A stretch of DNA of 29,853 bases from Desulfobacterales bacterium (GCA_022361535.1 JAKSAU010000183.1:1-29853), one strand, 5' to 3'. Counted from the stretch's first letter, positions 16,280 to 24,892 are shown. Made by a program: numbers and translations. Notes: generated by a model not told the origin, from the letters alone.

Positions 16280-17544
16280 TGTATGAATTGTTTATAGCCC
16301 CCCTGACTGAAACGTATTTTCAAAAAGCTTTAATCGGCGGCTCAATTGTTGCTGTCGTGGCTGCTGTTGTAGGATGTCTTGTGGTACTCAGGCGCATGGC
16401 CTTTTTAGGAGATGCCCTGTCCCATGCCATGATTGCAGGTGTGGCCGGTGGCTACCTGGTCATGAAATTGTTATTTGGGTATGAAGCTCATGCACCGGGC
16501 ATGCTTTTAGGATCGCTTATTGCAGCTGTGGCTACTGTGGCCCTGATCTCATTTGTATCCAGGATATCAAGGGTAAAAGAAGATACTGCTATCGGTATTA
16601 TGTACACAGGCATATTTGCACTTGGTGTGGTGGCTGTTTCTATATTCAGGCACTACATCCATATTGACCTGATGCATTTTATCATGGGTGATATACTGGG
16701 TGTTGCAGATACGGATTTGTGGGTGTCCGCCTTTGTGGCGGCAGCCGTTCTAACTATTCTCATCCTGTTTTTCCGGCATTTTCAGCTGGCTACATTTGAT
16801 CCGGTCATGGCCGCATCTATCGGTTTGCCGGTGGTGCTGCTTGATTATCTGTTGACTACCTGTGTTTCCCTGGTGGTGGTGTCTGCCGTAAGCATGGTTG
16901 GGGTGATACTGGTGGTGGGATTATTGATTACACCAGCGGCAACAGCTTACCTTTTATCAGATCGGCTTGATAAGATGATGTTATTGTCTGCCCTTTTCGG
17001 TGTTACTTCTGTGGTTGGCGGTCTTTATTTATGTGTCTGGCTTGATTCTGCAGGTGGTGGGGCGATTATGTTGTTTTGCACCTTCCAGTTCCTTGTAGTC
17101 TTGACTGTAGCACCCAAATATGGACTTTTATCCCGTTGGATAAGGTTGCGTAACCTCGTTCCCCAACAGGTGGTAGAAGATGTTCTTACTACAATATTGC
17201 GGCATGATAGACCTGCTTCAAAAGAAGTTATTCAAAAATATGTAGAAGAAAGCAAAAATCTTGATAGGGTTTTAAAGAGGATGTTGCAGGAAGGCTTGCT
17301 CCAGGAGCAGGGGCAGGATTATGTTCTAACACCAAAAGGAGAGAAAGAGGCTAAAACCGTTCTGCGAGCCCATCGTCTATGGGAAACCTATCTTGAGAGT
17401 ATAGGCACTCCGCAAAAAGAAGTACATGCAACTGCCCATCAACTTGAGCATCTTGACCAGACCGAGACCCTTTCCTATTTGGATAATAAGCTTGGCAGTC
17501 CAAGGACTGATCCCCATGGTAAAGTTATTCCTGAAAAAAGCTGA
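16279..17544 (+). CDS. Metal ABC permease fused to a DtxR/MntR-like metal-sensing domain (YtgCR-like)
   Basis: A 421-residue fusion. Residues about 1-285 are an ABC-3 family permease (ZnuB/TroC type) with about eight helices and the usual GDALSHAMIAG motif. Residues about 295-350 look like a winged helix (LKRMLQEGLLQ, then YVLTPKGEKEA), and 355-418 match the DtxR dimerisation domain: AHRLWETYLESIG, EVHATAHQLEH, and GSPRTDPHGKVIP. Candidate ligands H365, E369, H383, E390 and H391 align with DtxR/MntR metal sites. The recognition helix region is less typical, so DNA binding is uncertain. The known parallel is Chlamydia YtgCR, where permease and repressor are made as one chain. The start overlaps the ATPase stop (ATGA-type, TGATG), after a strong AAGGAGGGG site. 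Confidence 0.87.
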   Translation: MYELFIAPLTETYFQKALIGGSIVAVVAAVVGCLVVLRRMAFLGDALSHAMIAGVAGGYLVMKLLFGYEAHAPGMLLGSLIAAVATVALISFVSRISRVKEDTAIGIMYTGIFALGVVAVSIFRHYIHIDLMHFIMGDILGVADTDLWVSAFVAAAVLTILILFFRHFQLATFDPVMAASIGLPVVLLDYLLTTCVSLVVVSAVSMVGVILVVGLLITPAATAYLLSDRLDKMMLLSALFGVTSVVGGLYLCVWLDSAGGGAIMLFCTFQFLVVLTVAPKYGLLSRWIRLRNLVPQQVVEDVLTTILRHDRPASKEVIQKYVEESKNLDRVLKRMLQEGLLQEQGQDYVLTPKGEKEAKTVLRAHRLWETYLESIGTPQKEVHATAHQLEHLDQTETLSYLDNKLGSPRTDPHGKVIPEKS

Positions 17545-17614
17545 CTTAATTATTAAGCTATATATAGAACAATCTTTGAGTTTTGCTCATGATTAGCTTT
17601 AGGGGCGTTCATAA

Positions 17615-17875
17615 ATGAATAAAGAAGAGTTTCCTAAAACGCGCACAGGACACCGTGCCTGGTTTCCAAAGAAGCGATTCGGCTATGGCTGGGGGCTGCC
17701 TATAACCTGGCAGGGCTGGATAGTTTTTTTAGGATATCTTGTTTTAAGTGTAATCGGCGCTATATTTTTATCTGAACCGCCCGAGCGGCTACCTTTTTTC
17801 CTGCTATTTATTATCCCCCTGACCGTTATATTTATCTACATATGTTGGAAAAAAGGTGAAAAGCAGGAAAGTTGA
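17615..17875 (+). CDS. Small two-helix membrane protein of unknown function
   Basis: An 86-residue protein. A basic N-terminus ends in a conserved-looking block (RFGYGWGLPITWQGWIVF) that leads into a first membrane helix (about 34-52); a second helix spans about 58-78 and the C-terminus is basic. I have seen this Gly/Trp-rich block in small hypothetical membrane proteins of Proteobacteria, but no function is known to me. It lies 70 bases after the permease on the same strand and could be the last gene of that operon. AGGGG about ten bases upstream supports the start. Confidence 0.65.
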   Translation: MNKEEFPKTRTGHRAWFPKKRFGYGWGLPITWQGWIVFLGYLVLSVIGAIFLSEPPERLPFFLLFIIPLTVIFIYICWKKGEKQES

Positions 17876-17922
17876 GTTAAATGCAAACTGGTTATTACAA
17901 TTAGTCAGACGCACAGTTATTT

Positions 17923-17960
17923 AGGATTTTGTAGCAAATAATGCATTACATCTAAATCCT
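17923..17960. repeat. Hairpin between converging operons
   Basis: AGGATTT (17923-17929) is complementary to AAATCCT (17954-17960), with inner pairs TGTA/TACA and GCA/TGC, forming a long stem with small bulges. Its right end touches the cbiK stop codon. There is no T-tract on either strand, so it is not a textbook terminator, but it is placed where both convergent transcripts must end. Confidence 0.45.
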
Positions 17961-18742
17961 CAAGCTGGAATCACATCCAGGGCCTGAGAGATGTGGGTAC
18001 AGAAAATCTTGGTAATATCATCGATTTCACCGATACCGTGATCCACCACAGAGACCTGGATATTATACCTTTCAAAGGTTTTTTGCCAGGAGTCTTCTTC
18101 ACAAGTCAGGTCCTCTTTAAAATGAACCCCTGCCACCAGCATTAAGGGGATGAGACAGACCTTTTTATAGTTGGCAGTTTGAATCCGCTCCAGTGTATAA
18201 TCCATATCCGGGAAATCTTCTACGACTCCAACAAAAACCCGGTCCCCGTGTAGTTTCCTTAAGACTGTTTCAAGTGCCGGATAAGCCGACCAGGCAGGGT
18301 GATCAGTACCATGCCCAACCAAGACGACAGCGTGGTCCGGATCATCCGGAAAAAGTGGCTCCAGGGCTTTGGCTGTCTGCTCATAATCCTGGTGTGATGT
18401 AAGCAAAGGCAGGCCCATAGAAGATCGGATATCGGCGTGATCCCGTTCTGCTACAAGGCGATCGAACTCATGTCCACAGATCAGGTGTAAAGATTGAATC
18501 ACGGTCCAGGGATGTCCCTGTTCTGATAGAATCTGTGCCATTTCCAGGGGATCTTTGAGATTGAGTCTTTTCTTTTTAGCCATGGCATGTTTGACCATCC
18601 TTGATGAATAGGCCCAGTGGATGGGGTTATTGGGGAATGCATCCTGGATAATGGCATCCATCTTTTCATAGGTGGAAAATGCCTTGGCAGTGGTGCCAAA
18701 AGCGGTGAGAATTACAGGGACATCTTTAGTCGCAGGATTCAT
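17960..18742 (-). CDS. cbiK: Sirohydrochlorin cobaltochelatase CbiK
   Basis: A 260-residue class II chelatase that inserts Co(II) into sirohydrochlorin (or factor II) at the start of anaerobic B12 synthesis. Signature segments are ILTAFGTTAKAFSTYE at the N-terminus, VLVGHGTDHPAWSAYPAL (H144) and PLMLVAGVHFKEDL (H207); these histidines correspond in position to the metal-binding pair of Salmonella CbiK. There is no signal peptide, so it is the cytoplasmic form, unlike the exported CbiKP of Desulfovibrio. It is the last gene of the minus-strand riboswitch operon, with AAGGAG before its start. Its presence among uptake genes suggests that cobalt or precorrin supply is co-regulated with corrinoid salvage. 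Confidence 0.92.
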   Translation of the reverse strand: MNPATKDVPVILTAFGTTAKAFSTYEKMDAIIQDAFPNNPIHWAYSSRMVKHAMAKKKRLNLKDPLEMAQILSEQGHPWTVIQSLHLICGHEFDRLVAERDHADIRSSMGLPLLTSHQDYEQTAKALEPLFPDDPDHAVVLVGHGTDHPAWSAYPALETVLRKLHGDRVFVGVVEDFPDMDYTLERIQTANYKKVCLIPLMLVAGVHFKEDLTCEEDSWQKTFERYNIQVSVVDHGIGEIDDITKIFCTHISQALDVIPA

Positions 18743-18748
18743 GGAAGA

Positions 18749-20020
18749 TTACTCCTTTTCAAATGTTGCATTGTGCAGCTTTACCAGGGATGGTGAAAGC
18801 ACCTGGTCGGCAGCAGCATAGAATTTTTTAATCTGTATGAGTTGTTGTTTTAGGGTGGTCAGTTCTTTTATCTCTTTTTTAGTCAGCGTGTGTTGTTTTG
18901 TTTGATCAACCAAGGCTGCCTCGATCCATTTGATTGCAGCATCCGGGTCATGGGCCATTGTCCGGGCCTGTATCAATTTTTTTAATGGCGTTTTTTTTAG
19001 GTGGTCCTGATTTTCTGTCACAAGACTTTCATATAAGTCTGCAGCTTTAGCCGGGACATTTAAAGAAAAGTAAAGGTCTGCTGCAAGCATCTTTTCGTCT
19101 GGGGTTAAGGGACTTAGAAAACTATAGACAACCAAACTGGATAATCCATTTTTAAGCTGGTTGTGCTTGAGATGGACATGGGATAATGCTTTCCACCATT
19201 TGGGCTCCAAGGGATCGTTTCGGGTCAGTTTTTTGCTATAGGCCAAAGCTTTTTTATCCATGTCCAAGCTCAGGTATTGGTTGACCAGAATTTCCTTCCA
19301 TTTTTTTTGCCGGTCTCCGGATTTATCAGGCCAGGGATTGTTGGCCAATGTTTCGATATGGAACAAGGCATCTTTATGTCGATCAAGAGAGAAAAGTACG
19401 TGAACCAACACCTCTTTCCAGGCCAGGGTAATCTGGTCAGGATGACGTCTCTCAAGCATGGTAAACAACTCAAGTGCCTTAAGGCTGTTGTTTGCCTGAA
19501 AGTAGCAGACAGCAGCATAATAAAGGTGAACTGCCTTGGGAGTGTCTTCAAAAAGGTAGCCTTTTTCAAAAGCGTTTGCCGCTTCATTATGTAAACCTTC
19601 GGTATGACAGACCGCTGCAAGGTTGATCCAGGCTTCACTGAATTCAGCAGATGCCTTGAGTGCAGATTTATAGTTTTGAACCGCCTTTTTATTTGCTTTG
19701 GAAATGTCTGTATTTGTAGTTGTTTCTTTTCCCAGGGCTGCATAGAAATTCCCCAAAGTGAAAAATAGATATGGATGGGCACAGCCTTTGGATGTTTTTT
19801 GGGTGGCATTTGGGCAGACAAAGGACTCCAAGGTAGCAATAGCTTTTGTTATCTCTCCCTGGCCGAAAAAGGTTTGTGCCCGGCTGATATTGATGCCGGC
19901 CTGAAGTGACAAGGGGGAGTCGAGAATAGCGGGCTTTGACTTGGCTGTAGCGTTAAAGAATGTAGAAGTAATCATCAAAGCTGTAATAACTGAAATATGG
20001 ATTTTGTAACTGTGAGTCAT
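18749..20020 (-). CDS. TPR-repeat protein of the TonB2-type system
   Basis: A 423-residue exported protein: signal peptide about 1-26, then a helical body with tetratricopeptide repeats, for example AQTFFGQGEITKAIATLESF, then YKSALKASAEFSEAWINLAA and CYFQANNSLKALELFTMLER. A TPR gene directly after tonB2 is the arrangement of the Vibrio TtpC-TonB2 cluster (VC1548-VC1543 order), where it is part of the conserved gene set. It probably acts in the periplasm as a scaffold for the motor. It starts four bases from the tonB stop, with AAGGA overlapping the end of tonB. Confidence 0.8.
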   Translation of the reverse strand: MTHSYKIHISVITALMITSTFFNATAKSKPAILDSPLSLQAGINISRAQTFFGQGEITKAIATLESFVCPNATQKTSKGCAHPYLFFTLGNFYAALGKETTTNTDISKANKKAVQNYKSALKASAEFSEAWINLAAVCHTEGLHNEAANAFEKGYLFEDTPKAVHLYYAAVCYFQANNSLKALELFTMLERRHPDQITLAWKEVLVHVLFSLDRHKDALFHIETLANNPWPDKSGDRQKKWKEILVNQYLSLDMDKKALAYSKKLTRNDPLEPKWWKALSHVHLKHNQLKNGLSSLVVYSFLSPLTPDEKMLAADLYFSLNVPAKAADLYESLVTENQDHLKKTPLKKLIQARTMAHDPDAAIKWIEAALVDQTKQHTLTKKEIKELTTLKQQLIQIKKFYAAADQVLSPSLVKLHNATFEKE

Positions 20021-20023
20021 TAG

Positions 20024-20734
20024 CTATCCTTCCAGTTTAAAGCGGATGGTGGTCCTGGCTTTGGCAGAGACGGGAATTCCTTCAACCATTGGAGGCCTGA
20101 ACCGCCAGAGTTTAAGGCAGTTCGTCACGGCTTGGTCAAACGTATTTTTTGGATCCGCTTTAATGATAGTGATATCCTGAACCATACCCTGAGGGGAAAC
20201 TATAAACTCTACTGTTACATAGCCTTCAATTCCTCTTCGTTTCGCTTTAAACGGGTAAATGGGCTGGACTCTGGACAAGGTGGTAAGACCGTAGTCCAGT
20301 TCCCCGACCTCATACGATGATTTTAATGATGGCACTTTTAGATCCAGGTCATCTAATAAAGGTGCGTTGATATGTAAATCTGCTTTGGGCAGTACCGGGT
20401 TTCCAAGGGTTAAGTTTGGGGCTGCAAGCATGGGCTTTGGATAATTTTTCATAGGGTTGATTGTCTGGTCAGCTTTCTGCTGCTTGGGCTTGTGCTGAAT
20501 AATGCGTTCCGGTTCTTTTTTTCTTGGTGGAGACTCTGCGCGTTTAACCCGGATAACCCTGACATGTTGCAAGGGTTCTGACACTTCGGATGCCTTTGGA
20601 ATAGACTGAATCAAACCGGGCATGAAACTGAAAAGGGCAATATTTAAGCCTGAAGCCACTACCAAGGCAATCAGCCAATCGCGCATGGCATGGTGGATCT
20701 TTACAGATGCCATATGTGCCTGACCGGTACTCAT
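20024..20734 (-). CDS. tonB: TonB energy-transducing protein
   Basis: A 236-residue TonB. The N-terminal cytoplasmic stretch is followed by a membrane helix (about 18-38), a basic/proline-containing periplasmic spacer (RAESPPRKKEPERIIQHKPK) and the C-terminal TonB domain (about 145-236), including LSRVQPIYPFKAKRRGIEGY, VTVEFIVSPQGMVQDI and LKLWRFRP. The C-terminal YP motif and the final hydrophobic strand are intact, so it should bind TonB boxes such as that of the receptor at 5637. The ATG follows the exbD stop directly (TAAATG). The short spacer is typical of TonB2-type proteins. Confidence 0.9.
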   Translation of the reverse strand: MSTGQAHMASVKIHHAMRDWLIALVVASGLNIALFSFMPGLIQSIPKASEVSEPLQHVRVIRVKRAESPPRKKEPERIIQHKPKQQKADQTINPMKNYPKPMLAAPNLTLGNPVLPKADLHINAPLLDDLDLKVPSLKSSYEVGELDYGLTTLSRVQPIYPFKAKRRGIEGYVTVEFIVSPQGMVQDITIIKADPKNTFDQAVTNCLKLWRFRPPMVEGIPVSAKARTTIRFKLEG

Positions 20735-21154
20735 TTAGTTTACCGTTCCTTTGTCTGCTGCTATGGATACATCTCTGGCACCTGCGAGTTTGCAAGCATC
20801 CAATACAGTGATGACAAGTCCGGTCAGACTTTCTTTGTCAGCTACAATGACCACGCTGCCGTCCGGGTTTTCAGCAAGAGCACGTTCGACATTGGCCCGG
20901 ACCGCGCGTATATCAACTTGCTTTCGATCGATATGGATATCACCAGTCTTAGTGATGCCGATAAGAATAGAAGGCCTAACTTTGTTTTTGGCGGTCGCAG
21001 CAGATGGTCTTGAGATGTCCACCCCGGTTTCTTTTAGGAAACTTGTGGTGACCAAAAAAAAGATCAATAAGATAAAGACCATATCGATCAAGGGGGCAAT
21101 ATTGATCTCAAGGGTTTTGCTTTTGGCTCTTCTGGCTGCGCTGATATTCAGCAT
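20735..21154 (-). CDS. exbD: ExbD biopolymer transport protein
   Basis: A 139-residue protein with a basic N-terminus, one membrane helix and a periplasmic domain. LEINIAPLIDMVFILLIFFL contains the essential membrane aspartate (D24) of ExbD/TolR. The periplasmic part (SILIGITKTGDIHIDRK and VVIVADKESLTGLVITVLD) has the normal ExbD pattern. With the upstream ExbB and TtpC it forms the proton-driven motor for TonB. Confidence 0.93.
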   Translation of the reverse strand: MLNISAARRAKSKTLEINIAPLIDMVFILLIFFLVTTSFLKETGVDISRPSAATAKNKVRPSILIGITKTGDIHIDRKQVDIRAVRANVERALAENPDGSVVIVADKESLTGLVITVLDACKLAGARDVSIAADKGTVN

Positions 21155-21172
21155 GACAACTCCATTGTAGGT

Positions 21173-21769
21173 TTAAAGAAACTGCTTCAGGTAGATGCCT
21201 GTTGCAGCGATCCTGATTTTCAGGTTGCTGGCGCGTTTTGATAAAAAACCGCTCATGTAAAGTCCGGGAATTGATATCATAAGACCTGTCTGGGTAGTGA
21301 TCAGTGCCACGGAGATACCACCGGCCATGGCCCTTGTATTGCCGGTACCGAAAATGGTGATAACATCAAAGGTACCCATCATCCCAAGAACAGTTCCCAA
21401 AAGGCCTAAAAGCGGTGCTACAGAAGCCAGGGCACGAATGGCGGATAGATGCTTATCTAAAGAAGAAACCAGTCGAACAACAGTTTCATCAAGAATGAAA
21501 TCATCCAATTCCGGGTCACGGCTGCGGCTTGTTAAAAACTCCCTGACCAAAAGCGAATTGGCACCCTGGTATTTTGCAGGCGGCATCGTATTGGTCCGGA
21601 CAAGTTCTCCAGCCTTATGCCTTGGAATGTTTTTTATATATAGGCGGCGTAAAAATAAAAGCCGGTTGATAATCAACAGCCACATAAAAAAGGAGACAAC
21701 AAGGATAGGGATCATGACTACCCCGCCAGTCCTCAGATAGTTTTCTATGGTATAAAACAGATGAACCAT
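21173..21769 (-). CDS. exbB: ExbB2-type proton channel
   Basis: A 198-residue MotA/TolQ/ExbB family protein with three membrane helices. The two conserved channel helices are at about 108-130 (SVAPLLGLLGTVLGMMGTFD) and about 150-170 (ISVALITTQTGLMISIPGLY). It begins three bases after the TtpC stop. Together with TtpC, ExbD and TonB it matches the Vibrio TonB2 motor. This is the second of three ExbB-domain proteins in the window; the one at 8424 belongs to the chelatase module. Confidence 0.9.
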   Translation of the reverse strand: MVHLFYTIENYLRTGGVVMIPILVVSFFMWLLIINRLLFLRRLYIKNIPRHKAGELVRTNTMPPAKYQGANSLLVREFLTSRSRDPELDDFILDETVVRLVSSLDKHLSAIRALASVAPLLGLLGTVLGMMGTFDVITIFGTGNTRAMAGGISVALITTQTGLMISIPGLYMSGFLSKRASNLKIRIAATGIYLKQFL

Positions 21770-21772
21770 TGC

Positions 21773-23218
21773 CTATTCATCCCTGTGTGCCCAGGTTTTA
21801 AAAATCATATTTACAAACGCCACAGATTTTTCTTCCATCCTTGAAATCAGGGTTTCCACCCGTCGGTTTAAAAGGGTATGGGCCAGCATAATTGGGATGG
21901 CCACGGAAAGCCCAAGCATGGTAGTTACAAGGGCTTCGGAAATACCGCCGGACATCATGCGCGGATCGCCAGTCCCGTAATAGGTAATCACATGAAATGT
22001 GTTGATCATACCTGTAACTGTTCCTAAAAGTCCCAAAAGCGGCGCGATGGCCGCAAGCATGCCCAGTGTGGATAAAAAGCGTTCTATGGCTGGGATTTCA
22101 CCAAGAATTGCCTCCTGTAAAGCGTTTTCCATTTCGGACCTGGTTCTGTCTTTTAGGGCCAGGGCGGTGAGTAAAATCTTTGGGATGAGCTTGTTTTTTT
22201 TGCTTTCAAGGATTTGGGTGGCACCTTGCCAGTCCTTTGCTGCAATCATTTGTCGAAGATTCATCATAAGGGTTTCAGTGTTGGTCCTGCGGCGTGCAAA
22301 GAAGATGATACGCTCGATAAGGATTAAAACCGCAACACCAAGAATGATCAGTATGGGCCAGACCAGGGCACCGCCTTTGGGAACCTGTTCGGCTAAGCTG
22401 AGTTGGTGGGCCAATTGCCGGATGGCACCACCCTTTGAAATATCAAGAAAGACAGACTCGCTTTTGCCTTCCATATAGGCTCTGATCTTGTCCCGAATCT
22501 GTGCTGAAGGCAGCCTGGACAATGCAAAATATCGCTGGGAACTGTCTGAGTAAAGCAAAAAGCCTGACTCGCGTCCCAAAGTATAAATCCCGGTGAACTT
22601 ACCCAAAAGCAGCAAGTCTGCTGCTTGCTCTTTGCCTTTTCGGTCTACAATGGTTCCCCGGATGAGAGCGACTTCTCCGGAGGACTGTATTTCTCCGAAA
22701 AGCTTGTCCGTCATCCAGGCAGCATCATCCATGGTAGGAAAATGCTTTGAATGGATAAGCGGGGTAAGGTAATCCTGGCGTCCGGGAGTGATACCGGAAA
22801 GAAGACTTTGCACCAGCAAGGCATTGAGATCCTTAGCATTGGTTTTCACTACCCCCTGGAATTCCTTGTTTACTGAAATGGTTTCATCCAGATCCTGGCG
22901 CAGGGTTTGTTCTTCTTCTTTTAAAGTGTTAAGGATTTTTTGGTTTTGGCCATTTACCTTTTTTAAAGTGGCTATTTTACTTTTTAGTTCCTTTACCGCA
23001 GCCTCAATCGCTGTTTTATCATGGGCAATGGCTTGAGCTTTTACTTTGGTTTCTGTCAGAGCCTCTTGTTTATGATTGGCTGCTTTTTCAAGCAATTGTT
23101 GACGGGAGTTAGCCGCATCGGCATGAGTTGCACGCATATCCTGTGCATGAAGCGTTGTTGCATGCGCTGCATACAGCATTAGAATGAATAGCCAGTGGAA
23201 AACGTTTCTTTGAATCAT
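21773..23218 (-). CDS. ttpC: TtpC-like MotA/TolQ/ExbB protein with long periplasmic N-domain
   Basis: A 481-residue protein. It has a signal-peptide-like start (about 1-25), a coiled-coil region (about 30-130, for example AAVKELKSKIATLKKVNGQN), a middle beta-rich domain and a C-terminal ExbB module (about 280-470) with GGALVWPILIILGVAVLILI, LGMLAAIAPLLGLLGTVTGM and EALVTTMLGLSVAIPIM. This layout is specific to TtpC of the Vibrio TonB2 system, where it is required for that motor. It overlaps the DUF3450 stop by four bases (ATGA). Confidence 0.87.
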   Translation of the reverse strand: MIQRNVFHWLFILMLYAAHATTLHAQDMRATHADAANSRQQLLEKAANHKQEALTETKVKAQAIAHDKTAIEAAVKELKSKIATLKKVNGQNQKILNTLKEEEQTLRQDLDETISVNKEFQGVVKTNAKDLNALLVQSLLSGITPGRQDYLTPLIHSKHFPTMDDAAWMTDKLFGEIQSSGEVALIRGTIVDRKGKEQAADLLLLGKFTGIYTLGRESGFLLYSDSSQRYFALSRLPSAQIRDKIRAYMEGKSESVFLDISKGGAIRQLAHQLSLAEQVPKGGALVWPILIILGVAVLILIERIIFFARRRTNTETLMMNLRQMIAAKDWQGATQILESKKNKLIPKILLTALALKDRTRSEMENALQEAILGEIPAIERFLSTLGMLAAIAPLLGLLGTVTGMINTFHVITYYGTGDPRMMSGGISEALVTTMLGLSVAIPIMLAHTLLNRRVETLISRMEEKSVAFVNMIFKTWAHRDE

Positions 23219-24009
23219 GATTTTTCCCCTTGTAAGACCAGTCTTCCGATGGGTAGTTCCAGCAGTTCAACCGGTCTTCGTTTTCTGCCGATATCAACTG
23301 CGGATTGGATGGAGGGCAAATAATCTGGATCGAGGACTTGCCATTGACTCAGTGCCGGGTTGAATACACCGCATACCTCACGGTCCAGTGTCAGAAAAAA
23401 AATGGAAACCCTTCCTAAACGGAAAATGTCGACCAGGGTTTCCTGGGTTTCATTGTAAGAAATCCTCTCCTGGTAAACTTCGATGGTTGAGCCATACTCT
23501 GCTTCAATAAACAATGCTTCCATTATTTTCCGGTATTTTTCTGCCAGGGTAACAGATGGATCCCCCATCATTTGATGAAGTTTTTCAAGCCGGGTTAAGC
23601 GTTCATTCTTTAAAAATGGTGAATCTGCTGCAACAAGGGCATCTAATTGGTTTAATACCGTATCCAGAAAGTAGGGCAACTCTTTTAATACCCTTAAACT
23701 TTCAGCTTTTTGGCGAATTAAATCTTGGTTTAACTTTTTTTGCGCTGTCACTTGTTGAACAAGGGCATGATGCTCCTGTTCAAGGGTTTGGCTTTCCTGG
23801 GTCAGGTGAATATATTTGCTGATAAGCGCGGCTTTTTGAGTTTCCCATTGGTCCTGTTGAGCCTGGTTTTTTTTCTGTGCTTTAATGGCGTTGTTCACAT
23901 CTGACTGAGCTTTTTGGGCTGTTTGCGAACCTGCTAAATTCGGTAAAGCTGAAAAAAGCAGGCCTACTGTAAAACCTAAAAGGATTGTAAAAAACTTAGA
24001 TTGCTTCAT
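23215..24009 (-). CDS. DUF3450-family periplasmic coiled-coil protein
   Basis: A 264-residue exported protein: signal peptide about 1-28, then a long coiled coil (about 30-115; KAQKKNQAQQDQWETQKAAL and ESQTLEQEHHALVQQVTAQK) and a C-terminal domain ending RRPVELLELPIGRLV. DUF3450 is the gene that precedes ttpC in Vibrio-type TonB2 clusters. Its role there is not settled; a periplasmic partner of TtpC is the reasonable guess. It overlaps btuD by 14 bases and ttpC by four. Confidence 0.82.
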   Translation of the reverse strand: MKQSKFFTILLGFTVGLLFSALPNLAGSQTAQKAQSDVNNAIKAQKKNQAQQDQWETQKAALISKYIHLTQESQTLEQEHHALVQQVTAQKKLNQDLIRQKAESLRVLKELPYFLDTVLNQLDALVAADSPFLKNERLTRLEKLHQMMGDPSVTLAEKYRKIMEALFIEAEYGSTIEVYQERISYNETQETLVDIFRLGRVSIFFLTLDREVCGVFNPALSQWQVLDPDYLPSIQSAVDIGRKRRPVELLELPIGRLVLQGEKS

Positions 24010-24892
24010 GGGTAGTTTCGTCTTTGGTTAACAAAATTAAGGGGTTTCCACTTATCGGGTTTGGCCGGACAGTCACTTTGGTCTGGTATACAGCCTCAAT
24101 GGCTTCCCGGGTTAAAACGGTTTGAGGATTGCCAAAAGCATAAATTGAAGATGTATTATCTTTAGGCTGTCCGCAAATATCGTGGAGCAGAACCAAACGG
24201 TCAGCATATTCTGCGGCCAGATTCAAGTCATGGAGTACCATGAGTACTGTCAATGACAGTTTATTTTTAAGGGTAGTGATCAAATCTAGAATGCGCTTCT
24301 GATGGGTGATATCCAGATGTGCTGTGGGTTCGTCCAAAAGAAGCAGTACCGGTTCCTGAGTTAATGCTCTTGCAATGGCACAAAGCTGTCTTTCACCACC
24401 GGACACCTGGGTGATTTTTTTGTCGGCCAGGTGGTGGGTGCCTGTTAACTTCATATAATTTTCAGCAATTTCTAAATCTTTAGTTGATTCAAAAAACTGG
24501 AACGGTGCAAAAAAAGGCATCCGTCCCAAAAGTACATAATCCCGAACGTCCATAGGTGCCGGATCTATGGTTTGGAGAACTGCAGCCATAGACTGAGAAA
24601 GATCCTTATTGGATAGGTTTTGAAGGTCTTTTCCTAAAATGCAGATGGTTCCGGAATCTGGGTTAAGGGACTTTAACAATGCTTTTACCAAGGTCGTTTT
24701 GCCGCATCCGTTGGGGCCTATAACCGCGGTAAATGAACCTTTCGCCACCTCAAAGCTGACATCTTTTAATACCGGTTTTTCTTTATAGGCAAAACATAAG
24801 TTTTCCGCACAGAGCACAGGAACTTTGGCAAATTCTTTTTGGGGAGGATTTGAGGCTGGATAGAGCCGGACTTTTGGTTTAGGAAGGCTCAC
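23996..24892 (-). CDS. btuD: Cobalamin-type ABC transporter ATPase (BtuD/FecE family)
   Basis: A 298-residue ABC ATPase. Walker A is GPNGCGKTT (59-67), the signature is SGGERQ (164-169), and Walker B with D-loop is VLLLLDEPTAHLD (about 182-194). The segment LKSLNPDSGTICILGKDLQN is typical of the iron-siderophore/cobalamin subfamily. It has an N-terminal extension of about 25 residues and a C-terminal tail of about 45, both longer than E. coli BtuD. It overlaps btuC by four bases. It should power import of the ligand delivered by the two BtuF-like proteins. Confidence 0.88.
   Translation of the reverse strand: MSLPKPKVRLYPASNPPQKEFAKVPVLCAENLCFAYKEKPVLKDVSFEVAKGSFTAVIGPNGCGKTTLVKALLKSLNPDSGTICILGKDLQNLSNKDLSQSMAAVLQTIDPAPMDVRDYVLLGRMPFFAPFQFFESTKDLEIAENYMKLTGTHHLADKKITQVSGGERQLCAIARALTQEPVLLLLDEPTAHLDITHQKRILDLITTLKNKLSLTVLMVLHDLNLAAEYADRLVLLHDICGQPKDNTSSIYAFGNPQTVLTREAIEAVYQTKVTVRPNPISGNPLILLTKDETTHEAI

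Noticed and set aside
17923..17960. Intrinsic terminator for the converging operons
   Set aside because: The stem is good but neither strand has a following T-tract, so it is kept as a hairpin only.
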